From positions 124,547 through 188,546 of the forward strand of contig NMRB01001257.1 of NCBI GenBank assembly GCA_002633025.1: 64,000 nucleotides of DNA, given 5' to 3'. Shown here in pieces: positions 29,729 through 40,198 of this stretch. Origin of the DNA: Notospermus geniculatus. Lineage: Eukaryota > Nemertea > Pilidiophora > Heteronemertea > Lineidae. The notes beneath the pieces are model-generated. The model saw only the letters and a list, made by a program, of their open reading frames with translations, had not been told where the DNA came from and ran no database searches. The translations under genes and the position numbers were made by a program. Positions within the stretch are counted from its first letter, which is position 1. Every line of letters begins with the position of its first letter.

Positions 29729-30062
29729 CACTGTTAGAAATTATTAAATTTACAGTAGTAATTCTGCAGTAATTTTACAGAAATTCCCTGCAGCAGAGTC
29801 CCCAGCACTTTCTGTAAATTTACATAATTTTTTTATGGTATGATTCATGTTTTCCTGTATTGGTTGGACTCCATTGGACATCCAATAATGATGCCTTCTG
29901 AGGGCAGTATGAAAATATAATTTGGTCAGCCTCCAGTCAAATCTCTGTTGACATTTATTTAAGTTTGTAATTTTACAGATCAGGTCTGTAATTTTACAGA
30001 ACATGTCCTGGGGACTCTGCTGCACAGATTTTCTGTAAAATCTTCTGTTATTTCTAACAGTG
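29729..30062. mobile_element. CACTGTTAGAAAT MITE upstream of the NB-ARC gene
   Basis: The terminal repeats CACTGTTAGAAAT and ATTTCTAACAGTG are flanked by TA. The interior has many TTTTACAG/CTGTAA patches and the inverted pair CAGCAGAGTCCCCAG/CTGGGGACTCTGCTG. It is related in its ends to 35044-35295. It lies 138 bp before the likely start codon of the NB-ARC gene. Confidence 0.75.
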
Positions 30063-30200
30063 TACGAGGAGCTACGATTTTTTTATTCGTCCCTTGTCGC
30101 AGGCCAAATTTCGCCAGTGGGACACTCCTATTAGGAAAGCTGTTTTCTATTTTTCAATAGATACTCTGTACGCGAGTTGCCAACGTTCCTATTCACAGAG

Positions 30201-30687
30201 ATGGCCCCTAGTGGAGAGAGTTGTAGGATCGACCACGAGGTGAAGTGGATTGCGATGAAGGAATTCATAATACAGCAAATGAGCAAGGACAACTTTGATG
30301 CGTTCTTGCGTTTTCTCATGGTTAACCTCTGTATGGATGATATTGAAGACAAAATCGTCATCAAATCCAGCGGAAATGAGTCGCCCGCAGTCATGTTCGC
30401 GGAGGAAAAACGACATCTCATGAACTACCTCGAGGACAGTCATTCAAAGGATGCCATTTTGGACTTTCTGTTGGGATTTTCGGCCGAGGTGCCAATAAAC
30501 ATGAGGACGAGGGATGATCCGTCTGTCAGTCTCCACAGTTATCTCAAGAATTTAAAAAAGGAATGGTTGGCAGCACGAGCGAAGGCAAGAAAAGAGGGCA
30601 TACTAGATGACGACGAGTTTGTTGGGCGAGAGGAAGTGGTCAAGGTTCTACGTGATTGGCTGACAAAGAAGACAGATATTATCACAG
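30201..30687 (+). CDS. NB-ARC (STAND) gene, exon 1: CARD-like N-terminus
   Basis: Start at ATG 30201 (MAPSGESCRIDHEV). Residues about 12-95 form a helical death-fold-like domain; EEKRHLMNYLEDSHSKDAIL fits the helix 4-5 pattern of CARDs, so a CARD is the best guess. After a charged linker comes FVGREEVVKVLRDWL, the conserved entry of NB-ARC nucleotide-binding domains. A donor CAG/GTCAGA at 30687/30688 ends the exon in phase 1, which matches the next exon. In this family the N-terminal domain recruits signalling partners after nucleotide-dependent activation, as in Apaf-1-type proteins. A CACTG-ended MITE lies just upstream. Confidence 0.7.
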
Positions 30688-30782
30688 GTCAGACGCGCGA
30701 CACGTTAGTACTAAAGAGACTGTCTCACCTTAAGAACTGGTAATTTAAAACGTCCCTGTAAAAACCTGCATGTTGTACTAGA

Positions 30783-31233
30783 AATGTAACACTTTTGATC
30801 AAAGAAAGCGTTTGATAAACAACGTCCCATTAATTTGGGCCTACCCCTTTAATAATACCATTTTAACATGCTTGATAAAGGAGTATACGTATAAAAAGTA
30901 AAAAGGGAGTAAGATATAAAAGTGGAAAATAAGAATTGGGAAATTTTGGCATTTTTGCGCGAATTTTTCAATTTCTAAAATTGGGAGAAAATGTTTCCCA
31001 TTTTGAGACATATCGCCCGAAAAATCAAAATGTCATGTCACTTAAAAGAACATTTTTCTCAAACTGGGAAAAAAATTTCTCCCAATTTGAGAAATTGAAA
31101 AATTCGCGCAAAATTCCAAAATTTCCCACTTCTGATTTTCCACTTTTGTTTCTTACTCTGTTTAAAGTAAAAGGAAAAAAATGTTTATGTCTTTTGAAAC
31201 TCTTACAACCCACGAGTAGAAAAGTGTTACATC
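30783..31233. repeat. Foldback in intron 1
   Basis: AATGTAACACTTTT (30784) pairs with AAAAGTGTTACATC (31220), and inside TTGGGAAATTTTGG pairs with CCAAAATTTCCCA, as do adjoining blocks. No coding content. Confidence 0.7.
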
Positions 31234-32242
31234 CTTGAACTGGGAGTTCTTAAGGCAAGACAGCCTCTATAACGTAAGAAACCAAGTACATGTAGGCTTT
31301 GTCCTAATCGATTTGGCGGATAAGTCTTCCAGAAAAATGTTACAGGTCAAGAGAGCTGTCACATACCGGAAGGATCTCTGCTAAGTTGCACTTCAGATTG
31401 TAGTACACTCACAGTGCAGAAAAAGACGACGTAACGTCGTGCCAGCCTGCGTCAGTTCCGCGATCCGCCGCACGTCACCGCCACCACTGCTGGGGCGTTA
31501 ACTCTGGCAATGAACACATGCGAGATTTCATAGAATTTCTACAGTATGGCTGTTAGCTGCTGCCATCAGTGGTAGAGGATGGAATTAGTAGTAAACATGG
31601 CTGACACTGAAGCAGCCGGGTGGGCAAAATCAAGAAAATGAACGCTATGAAATGATTTCAAAATGATGACAGAGAGCGTGGTCAACGTCGGAAGTAGTAT
31701 TTAGTTCACTTTTTGCACGCTGAATATGTGGATTAGGGAGTTGTAATGAAAAAAGCAAAAAATAGGCAGGTGGTCTCAGGCACCTGACTTGTCTCCTGCA
31801 GATTTTCAGCCTCCTTCGTAAAGCGAGTTTCAAAAAAAATATGCGCCGAAAATTTCACACACGAATTCTTCAGTAATTCAATCAGCCTTTCGTCTGCTGC
31901 TGGCGGCTACAGGCCATACAAGGATCGCTGTGTCGTTCCAAAATGCCTATCAGAGAAATACGCCTGTGCGCCAGAGAGTAAAGTTGTGTGGAAGTAATCC
32001 AATTCTGCCTAAGTATTTGTCACCTTGCCAATCTTTAACCCTTTTCGGGCAAACTCGCCGTTTGTCGAGAGTGCCCTGTACCACACACACTCGGACATTC
32101 GTATTGACCTAATATCGTAAGCCGGGGCCCAATTGATGTTCTCTTTGCGTATTGTTAAGGCGTGACTACTCTCCCTCCCTCCCCCTCCCCGGCCCCGATG
32201 CCGCCGACCCCCCCCCCCCCCCGTGCCACACACACACCCAAT
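31234..32242. other. Intronic non-coding DNA
   Basis: No exon is supported. Poly-C and CT-rich runs appear near 32170-32222. Confidence 0.3.
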
Positions 32243-33345
32243 CGCATTAATACATAACTTCAATCTTTTGCCAAGGGCCGCCGGTGGCGCGTGCATCAGA
32301 CACTCATCCCTGTTTAGATCACGGCAGCGCCTAGACTTGGTAAATGAGCTAGGCCCAACGGCCCATTCAGATACCCTTGTAATCAGATAGGCCTACCCTC
32401 GAGCCCTGATTACATCACCTCGGCGCCAAGGCTAGGTAAACTAGTTCCGCCTAGTGCATTAATCACATGCCCCCCCCCCCCCCGATTCAGCGCCCTGCAG
32501 CGTGTAGGCCTACGTCAGGTTCGGCGCTTTCATTGGCAGTGGTGACCCCTTCAGAAGTACGGGAAGTAGGCAGTCTCGGCAGGTTTCAGTGGCCGCGCTG
32601 TGGTCAGTCGTCGTCTTTTGAGGAGTTACCCTCGTCCCTCTTCGTGTCCGACTCCCCGGTCAAAATACGGCATAAATAGGGATTTATCAACGCCATGCGA
32701 TAGATACAGTAGTGTGCAGTACTATTTTCTCTTCGAACATGCGAAATTTCAGTCACAGAGATTGGCTAGTTTAATATAGTCGCCAGAGTCAATTTACTCA
32801 CTGAAGCGGCAGAGCTTGCTCGCGAGCCAGTGTGGCGAGATTGACCCGGCGGTTGTATACAGTGGTACAGCGAGACTTGAAATCAGTCCTGTTAGCATGG
32901 CTTTGTCTTGTGCTTGCTTCGGATAATTCCAGTCTACCTAGTGTTTGATATTCGGCCCCTCATTGCACTCGCTGTCATCGATTAAAGAGATGCCATCAGT
33001 TTTAATACGTACTATTTTACAGTGCATGGTGCGCATTAATACATAACTTCAATCTTGTGCCAGGGACCGCCAGTGGCGCGTGCGTCAGACACCCATCCCT
33101 GCTTAGATCACGGCAGCGTCTAGACTTGGTAAATGAGCTAGGCCCTGCTGTCAAACGGCCCATTCAGATACCCTTGACACGCTCCCTGATTACATCACCT
33201 CGGCGCCAAGGCTTGGTAAACTAGCTAGGCCTAGCGCCCTCCCACGCATTAATCACATGCCCCCTCCCCCCCCCCCCCCGCCAGATTCTGCGCCCTTCAG
33301 CGTGTAGGCCTACGCCTGGTTCGGCGCCACTTCATTGCTGTGGCG
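32243..33345. repeat. Direct duplication of about 300 bp in intron 1
   Basis: The block at 32243-32540 (GCATTAATACATAACTTCAA ... CTAGACTTGGTAAATGAGCT ... poly-C ... GCGTGTAGGCCTACG) recurs at 33032-33345, about 790 bp downstream, with small changes. It may be a real duplication or two haplotypes joined. Confidence 0.7.
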
Positions 33346-33811
33346 ACCTTCGGAACTACGCGAAATGTGCAATCTCGGGAGGTTTGGCCGCGCTGTGACT
33401 ATTAGCCAGTGTCCCAATTCCCTTAGCCAATTAGGCTCAGAAAATGTACTGGTCAGATACAGAGGCCCGCCTGAATTCTTCAAAACGCTTTTAAAACTTG
33501 CAGGTCACGGAATACTATTCCTTCCACAGATGCGTGGTTTACGGCCGATATCTCCGCAACAGCTGGGTCGGAATTGACAAAACCTGCATCAATCGATTTC
33601 TCCTTTTTGCCATTATAGGCACCATCCTGTTTATTTTCCCCCAAAACGCTACATAAGTTCATTCACAAACGCAGTTCGCTTCATCGCTGAAATGGCAGCC
33701 ATTTTGAAATACGCTATGCATCGCGTTGTGTAACTCTGAACATCGTAGCGAAATGAAATGCATTTTGAAAAAGGGATCGCCATGTGGGCCTTACGCGAAA
33801 AATGAATATAC

Positions 33812-33943
33812 TAGGGAGTTTTCGCAAAGCCCCCGAAACGCCAACGCGAACGTCTATCCTTTTGTTCGATGCTCTCTTCGTGTCACCGAACAATGGGTTT
33901 AGCGTTCGCGTGGGCGTTTCGGGGGCTTTGCGAAAACTCCCTA
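33812..33943. mobile_element. Foldback MITE, TAGGGAGTTTTCGC
   Basis: Arms of about 50 bp run from TAGGGAGTTTTCGCAAAGCC to GGCTTTGCGAAAACTCCCTA, nearly perfectly complementary. Its ends belong with the elements at 17797, 20197, 27627, 49726 and 51464. Confidence 0.85.
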
Positions 33944-34089
33944 TTAAACAGCAGAAAAATACCGACAAATGTACCGAAAAATTGATGTGCATGAATTTGA
34001 CCCAGCCGTTGCGAAGTAGTCGGCCATAAACCACGCGTCTTTTTGAAGGGGAATGGAAGTATAGGGTTTGGCAATGACTCTTCTTTTAG

Positions 34090-34192
34090 GTGTGTTCATA
34101 CATGGAATGTATGGTTGCGGAAAGACCACCCTTGCAAACCAGGTCTTGAAGAGGGGAACCAGGGTCTTTGACAGATGGTTTATTGATCTCAA
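34090..34192 (+). CDS. NB-ARC gene, exon with P-loop (Walker A)
   Basis: Acceptor TTCTTTTAG at 34081-34089 and donor GTAGGT at 34193. In the phase set by exon 1 the exon reads HGMYGCGKTTLANQVLKRG, an excellent NB-ARC P-loop that binds the phosphates of ADP/ATP, then RVFDRWFIDLK, matching the following beta strand. At 103 bp it ends in phase 2. The next recognised exon (37229) needs phase 1, so at least one exon between them is not identified; about 40 residues of the NB domain are expected there. Confidence 0.8.
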
Positions 34193-34820
34193 GTAGGTAT
34201 CACACTCGCAGACCGTTTTTCTTCTTTTACAATCTGCAGAGCACAAGCATGGAGGCCCCATCTTTCTGGTTGCCGTGATAATCCCATGAAACTGCCAAGA
34301 CAATCATGTGCACACTGGCATTTCGCCTGAAGGGAATAATAATGCATTTTCTGTGTAATAATTGAACAAGCTTCCCATGAATATTCATGTGCGCATGCAT
34401 GACGACAACGATCCCAGTTGGCGATAGGTGAATCTCATCTAACGATGGCGACTTATACCGATATGATTATACTTAATAGAAGAATTAAATAGAGAAGATC
34501 AACATGTAGGGTCTGCGTTTAAGGAGCCCGGTATTGCCACTGTTTCTCACCAGCCGACGCCATCATCGGAGCGAGCGCAACTCCAACCCCAGGGACTAAC
34601 TACGTTGTTGGCGAATGGACCAGATGTGCTACGTGCTACGTAATGGTTGCAATGGTTTTTTTGTAGTTCTTATTGCTGGCGCTGGGTGGCTCCCTGTACG
34701 TCCGCAGACAAAATACCGGTAAGAGATCGCATACCGTGCTCCTTTAACAGAGCTCCCAATTTTAGTCCAGATTCCGTCGAGGTGAACAATGCCGATGGTA
34801 GACAAGGAGTTAGAATGTTA

Positions 34821-35043
34821 TAGTCCGGCAACATCTTGGCGCGACCCAATGGAATGCGGAAGTCATGAAATGTGACAGTACGCTGCGGTTTTTAATCATG
34901 CCTGTTGACCGTTTGTGGTCGTTCCCCGATTGTTCGTGCTGTACACGGGTTATTCAAGAGCCGCGTGTGACTAGGTTCGTTGAAAATCTAACTATCAATT
35001 TCCTAACTTCCGCATTGGGTCGCGCTTAGATGTTGTCGGACTA
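34821..35043. repeat. Foldback directly abutting a CACTG MITE
   Basis: TAGTCCGGCAACATC pairs with GATGTTGTCGGACTA; GCGCGACCCAATGG pairs with CATTGGGTCGCGC. It ends exactly where the next element begins. Confidence 0.75.
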
Positions 35044-35295
35044 CACTGTTAAAAATGCTGCAGACAGCATTTTGCTGGCAGCAGAGTAACACAGCACTTT
35101 ATTTTGACACCACCCGTTTACTATTTTGACAGCCAAATGGTATAAATTCTACAACAAATGCTGTCTTTTAAACTGAGAAACTGTAATCTGGCTGTTAAAT
35201 TCCAGTGAAAAAAACAGCAGTTCACAGTGAAATGAATTTTACATCAAATATGCAGTGAAAATTCTGCTGTAAATTTACAGATATTTTTAACAGTG
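35044..35295. mobile_element. CACTGTTAAAAAT MITE
   Basis: The ends CACTGTTAAAAAT and ATTTTTAACAGTG form the terminal repeat. The interior is rich in CAGCA/CTGTAA patches like the element at 29729. TA is adjacent on both sides (right side ATA). Confidence 0.7.
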
Positions 35296-35405
35296 ATATA
35301 CGTTAATTGCTCACGAGTAGAGCCTAGGAAAATTGGTATTATCGTTGGTAAAAAGAAACAAATGTTGTGTAAGAAATGTACACCGGAAAGAGGGCTCTGT
35401 TAAGC

Positions 35406-35508
35406 TAGCAGCACACCGGGCTATATCGCAAGCGACCTAACCGCCACCCACCGTCTTGCCAGCCACCGCTACCAGTGATCGCTTGCGATATCACGCGGTG
35501 GGCTGCTG
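35406..35508. repeat. Short foldback MITE
   Basis: AGCAGCACACCGGGCTATAT pairs with ATATCACGCGGTGGGCTGCT, and CGCAAGCGA with TCGCTTGCG, leaving a loop of about 45 bp. Confidence 0.75.
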
Positions 35509-35948
35509 GCTTTAATACATCGACTACGGATACATTCGCTGCTACTAGTTTACACAAAGAGCCACTTTCATTTGCTTTCTATATACATACAACCGCTTTT
35601 CAGGGGTGTCAATAGTGTCGACGACCTCTTTTATAAACTTAAAAGAAAGCTGGGGATGAGCACTGTCAGCCAGGACATCAACTGGTCGGTCATCTACGAG
35701 TCCCTTGAGAAGTACGATACAGGTAATCATGGTAATATAGACTAGTGGAGCGTTTTTTTCTCTCTGGCCAAGGTTCCCGGTGCTCCGTCTCGTTGGAATG
35801 TATCGACCAACAGGCATGACATTCAAACCTACATACTTTAAGAATCTTAATTACGGGCATAAAGCTACTGAATCATGGCAGATAAAAATCGCATAGGCCA
35901 ACCCCAGGGTGTGAAACTTCAGCAACTCCCCCGGCCGGTCACAGTAAC

Positions 35949-36657
35949 GCCGAATCGGTTAATGTCGTCCTGGGTATAACAGAAATATACCCAGGTTCAA
36001 TGTCGTCCTACAAAACTATACCCTGGGTATAGTTCGATCTACAAAAGTATACCGAGGATTGGATACGGCACCTGAAGACGAGATTGTTCTTGCAAATGCC
36101 ACATGACCATGCACAAGCATGACAAGTCCAAAAACATTGTCTAGCGCCCGACACGACGGGCACCATTTAAATATATCGTACCGATAGTCATCAAAGAATT
36201 TTTCGTGCCGTTTATCGTCACTCAAATCCGCAATAGTACTCGCAGCACGGCTGATGTAATGTCGATGCGGACGTAGATGAATGCACGATACCGAACAAAC
36301 ATAATGACGCAGATCGGCTCTGTTCGTTTGCTCATTTCTTTGAAATTGTGAGCTTAACTTGCGATAAGTTTGGACCATTGTGTTAAGACACATGTTAACA
36401 GTTTACCCATGCTATCGATGAGCAGAAAAGCTGATGATACTGACTAGTATTTTGACGATGTTGATTGCAAAACTGCCGTCTCAGTTGAAGCGAGAAACAA
36501 AATGGCGGCCATCCATTCCTAATTCGTACCTAGGCTCAAAACTACGGTACTGGGTATACTTTTGTAGATCGAACTATACCCAGGGCATAGTTTTGTAGGA
36601 CGACATTGAACCTGGGTATATTTCTGTTATACCCAGGACGACATTAACCGATTCGGC
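35949..36657. mobile_element. Foldback enclosing copy 2 of a dispersed repeat
   Basis: Arms of about 110 bp (GCCGAATCGGTTAATGTCGT ... CTGGGTATA) pair with 36540-36657. Inside, 36146-36515 is the second copy of the repeat at 16316-16680. The interior therefore seems to be a captured or nested repeat. Confidence 0.8.
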
Positions 36658-37228
36658 CACAGTAACCATACACAAATTAATTATGCAGTTCAGTTAGCAC
36701 AAAACGAACAATGATATCGGAATGTTATTATTATCACTAATTATTATTCCCTATTATCGCTTATCAAACCAAGGAAAATTAAGACGCTGTCCTTTCTAAA
36801 ACAGTACCTAATGCAAAATTCATCGTCACCCCCCCCTTACAAACTGATTTTTACGATGTCGTATTAGTCGGGGAACAGGTGTTATTGGGTTTTCTTCTAA
36901 AACCTCAATGATACCAACCATGTCTAGCGACTTCGCCATACTTCACCATGGTGAACAACTCTGCATGAAGCTTGATCCGAAAGTTAAACCTGCCAGTGAC
37001 CAGGTTTGACTTTTGGATCAGTTCAGATCTTGATCCTCAGTGGTGCATACCAGTTTCCATTGATCTCAAACTCGATACAGATCAACGTTGATCAGAGCTT
37101 CAACTTGGGAATGATCCTCTCTGTGGTGCATACGGGCCTGCCTATCATCGGTGTTTACTAGACTTAGATCCTAGAGGACTTTGATTCCTGTCACACCGGT
37201 AATATAGAATTTGATGTGTCTGTTCCAG
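36658..37228. other. Intronic non-coding DNA
   Basis: No exon is confidently seen. GTGGTGCATAC occurs twice (near 37040 and 37121). The region ends in a polypyrimidine stretch and CAG acceptor at 37228. Confidence 0.3.
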
Positions 37229-37380
37229 ATCTGTTGATTTTTCTTGACGGCGTGGAGCAACTTTTGGAACCAGATGGACAGGGGAAGGATTCTCTAACCG
37301 AAAAAGAAGAAAAAGACGGCTCTACCTGTGATGAGATGATCGACATCTTGGTCAATCTGACCAATATCCCGAATCGTAAG
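37229..37380 (+). CDS. NB-ARC gene, Walker B exon
   Basis: Acceptor CTGTTCCAG and donor AAG/GTAAGG at 37381 bound a 152-bp exon. It reads LLIFLDGVEQLLEPDG, a Walker B strand whose aspartate coordinates the magnesium ion in NB-ARC ATPases, then an acidic Lys/Glu loop and DEMIDILVNLTNIPNRK. The exon enters in phase 1 and leaves in phase 0, consistent with the next exon. Confidence 0.75.
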
Positions 37381-37470
37381 GTAAGGCCGCCGATGCTTCT
37401 TTCTAAAGGTATGGCAAGAATTCATAACGATTCAGATAATTGAAGAATGACTAAGTAATAGTTTATACCT

Positions 37471-37998
37471 TATCTAGAAATATCAACACGCCTGATTTTT
37501 TATTCAGGCGTTTGCAATGATTCGGCCTACGTCTTTAGTAACTTTTGGGTACCATCTTTCTGCCGAGACAAAAAAATTATGGCAAGTTAAAGGCAAATAG
37601 GCGCAGTCATCCGTGCTTATCGCCAAAAGACGGCAGCAAAGTTCCAGCGGACCAATATAAAATTGTCCTGATTGGTGCTCAATCAACCTACACTCCTTTC
37701 GCAGTGTCTTCTCACTCGTACCTATCGTTCATAGACACTGCTTACAATAGCCAGATTCCCGCCGATTTACCGCATGGATTATCTAGAAATATCAACACGC
37801 CTGATTTTTTATTCAGGCGTTTGCAATGATTCGGCCTACGTGTTTAGTAACTTTTGGGTACCATCTTTCTGCCGAGACAAAAAAATGATGGCAAGTTAAA
37901 GGCAAATAGGCGCAGTCATCCGTGCTTATCGCCAAAAGACGGTAGCAAAGTTCCAGCGGACCAATATAAAATTGTCCTGATTGGTGCTCAATCAACCA
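37471..37998. repeat. Two 219-bp direct repeats with an internal hairpin
   Basis: 37471-37689 and 37780-37998 are nearly identical and separated by about 90 bp. Each contains CGCCTGATTTTTTATTCAGG, whose ends form a 7-bp hairpin. They lie in an intron of the NB-ARC gene. Confidence 0.8.
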
Positions 37999-38138
37999 TG
38001 AATGGGTCCACCAGGAATTGGATTGGACCGTAGAGACTCCTATTGGTCAACTGACTGACATGTCGTATTGACTGGGACATGGTACAGGTGGTTTGCTTTT
38101 CCTAGTTCATTTAACCAGCAAGTGTCTCTTCTGAACAG

Positions 38139-38354
38139 GTCAAGCTGCTCCTGACATCACAACTTGACATCTGGTCTGACGATAGCCACAAGAGATATTC
38201 AGACTGTGCCAGGCGTGGGATTACAAATTTAAAACCAGTCTTGTCGCCATACCATCTAGGTCCCTTCAAACGAGAGGAATGCATAACTCTGATAAAGAAA
38301 GTAGCTCCGGAGGTGGGTGACGGAAAAGCTCGAGACTTTATTATGGAAAACAGT
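38139..38354 (+). CDS. NB-ARC gene, sensor/RNBS-B exon
   Basis: Acceptor CTGAACAG and donor GTGTGC bound 216 bp in phase 0. It reads KLLLTSQLDIWSDDSHKRYS, the sensor 1 strand (LLLTSQ) that in this family contacts the nucleotide gamma-phosphate, then LSPYHLGPFKREECITLIKK, which fits the L-x-x-F or 'L-x-E' start of the ARC1 helical region. The four flanking exons join without frame conflict. Confidence 0.75.
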
Positions 38355-38463
38355 GTGTGCACTTGTAACACTCTATTGGTCAACGCTTGTGCATCATGTA
38401 CATGTATAATTCAATGTGCGATTTTACACATGCCACTGAGAAAAAAAACTCATTCTTTTACAG

Positions 38464-38628
38464 GCAAGCAAAAAGTTGAAACCCCAAGACTTCATTCGAA
38501 TCGTGAATGTTTGTGGCCGCAACGCCCTGGGGGCACAGTTGGTGGCTCAACATCTTCGGACATGCAAAGGGGAACCGAAGACTGTCTTGAAGGACATTGT
38601 CGCTAATAAGTACGAAAAGGACCCCCAG
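38464..38628 (+). CDS. NB-ARC gene, ARC1 exon (GxP-like motif)
   Basis: Acceptor TTTTACAG and donor CAG/GTGAGT bound 165 bp in phase 0. It reads KPQDFIRIVNVCGRNALGAQ, then LVAQHLRTCKG, at the place where NB-ARC proteins carry the C-G-x-P-L-A motif that caps the nucleotide. Pro is replaced by Asn-Ala here (GRNALG). The remainder is a helical linker ending NKYEKDPQ. Confidence 0.75.
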
Positions 38629-38812
38629 GTGAGTGGTTGTGTAAATCTTCGGCATGAGGGTCACAGCTGCTGATTCGACAGATGCGGACTTTTTTAACAC
38701 AGGACAGGAGAAAAAACTAATATGAACTTTGGATTGGGAAATAAACTCTTTATTTAAAACTCTCTGCTTCCTGGTGTAGCATTTTTGCTCACATTCCTAT
38801 CATCCATTTCAG

Positions 38813-40198
38813 ATGAAGGTGTTATTTTCAATGGCATTCAAAGGTTTGAACGAGTATTCCCAGAAACTGCTCGTCCAGCTTTCCGCCTTCAACGTTCCTT
38901 TCGACGTTGAAGCAGCCATGAGAATCAGTGGCGCTGGTCCTCAGACATCCGCTATAACCGCAGCGCTTGACGGCTTGATAAAGCACCACCTATTGGAAAT
39001 CGAGGATGTCCGAAACACCATCGAGCCGGGGATGATCAGCGTATATGATTATAAACTCTACAGGAACATACGGCTGTCCTTACACACGCTGACGATGCAG
39101 TTCATTGATGATGTTTGCAATTCCCCAGGAAAATATCGCGATATACGAGAGGAAGCTGAGCAGAATAAACAAGAGTATTACAGGTACATGATCAGTAAAC
39201 TTGGTCGCCAACTTGTGCAGAACTCTCTGGCGGCGTCGACGACACTTTCGGAATACAGAGGTCCCTTTAAAGAGTGCATCGACAAGACAATAGCTGACGA
39301 CACCGTGATGCCATCTTTTGACACAAGGAGGGAGTTCAAGAAACGGTTTCATGCTAACGTAGTCATGGAATGGTTCGTAAAACCAAAGATACGTGCTGAT
39401 TACTACTTTAAAAAGGCCAACTTAGCTAAAGAGAAGGGAAAGATGGTTACATTTGTAGGCATGTACACATGGTACGCGGACACATTCTTCGACGGCCCCA
39501 ATTATGATCCGAAGGAAGTTGAGTCAGTCCTCAAGGAAATACGGGAGGTGACGGAGAGTGCGGAGTTTGCTCGGATGATGGCGTCAAGAACGGAAATTCA
39601 CTACGGTGCGTCCTTATGTCTTGCTCACTACTTCTACGTCCAAGGGCGTTTCGACAGAGAACAAAATCGCTTAGAACATGCCATTGAGGTGTCTAGAGAG
39701 AGTGAGAGGATGTTCAGAAAGGTTCTGGGCTATGATGTCGCCTCAGCCCGCGCGTTGAATCTTGTCGGCAGTATATATCACAATCTTGAAAAGCCAGAGA
39801 AGTCGCTCATTTACCATACAAAGGCGTGTACGGTCTTGGAGAAACTTGCTGATCGCTACGCTACGGATGTTCATTTCGACAGCGTTATGTTCTATCAGAA
39901 TGTAGGCACTCAGTATCAAATCTTGGGCAATAAAATATTCAGCCACATGTCTATCAATGCGACTCAGGAGGATCGGCAGAGGCTAGTGAAGAAAAGAGCC
40001 GAACATTACGAGAATGCTTTAAAATATTACGAGAGAAGCATCGATGTCACCAACAAGCTGCATATGGAGGGAACTTGGAATCATGCGGTAATCCTTCGGA
40101 ACAGATCATCCCTCTTCTGTGAAATGGGTCGGATACGCGAGTCCCTGAGTTCGGCAGAGGAGGAGCATCATATTGTGGTGAATAGAGAAACTTGCTGA
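38813..40198 (+). CDS. NB-ARC gene, winged-helix and TPR exon, broken by tandem duplication
   Basis: Acceptor CATTTCAG precedes 38813. The first 90 residues (MAFKGLNEYSQKLLVQLSAF, DVEAAMRISGAGPQ, LIKHHLLE) match a winged-helix ARC2 domain. From about residue 260 come helical pairs with TPR spacing and Ala/Gly/Tyr positions (LCLAHYFYVQGRFDREQNRL, ARALNLVGSIYHNLEKPEKS, YENALKYYERSI). The frame ends at TGA 40196-40198 because the last 346 bp are tandemly repeated: copy 1 runs about 39839-40184. In the second copy the original end continues. The break is likely an assembly or recent event; see the companion entry. Confidence 0.75.
   Translation: MKVLFSMAFKGLNEYSQKLLVQLSAFNVPFDVEAAMRISGAGPQTSAITAALDGLIKHHLLEIEDVRNTIEPGMISVYDYKLYRNIRLSLHTLTMQFIDDVCNSPGKYRDIREEAEQNKQEYYRYMISKLGRQLVQNSLAASTTLSEYRGPFKECIDKTIADDTVMPSFDTRREFKKRFHANVVMEWFVKPKIRADYYFKKANLAKEKGKMVTFVGMYTWYADTFFDGPNYDPKEVESVLKEIREVTESAEFARMMASRTEIHYGASLCLAHYFYVQGRFDREQNRLEHAIEVSRESERMFRKVLGYDVASARALNLVGSIYHNLEKPEKSLIYHTKACTVLEKLADRYATDVHFDSVMFYQNVGTQYQILGNKIFSHMSINATQEDRQRLVKKRAEHYENALKYYERSIDVTNKLHMEGTWNHAVILRNRSSLFCEMGRIRESLSSAEEEHHIVVNRETC

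Noticed and set aside
36016-36393. 125-aa minus-strand frame shared in part with 16393-16587
   Set aside because: Similarity follows from the dispersed DNA repeat; frames are broken differently in the two copies.
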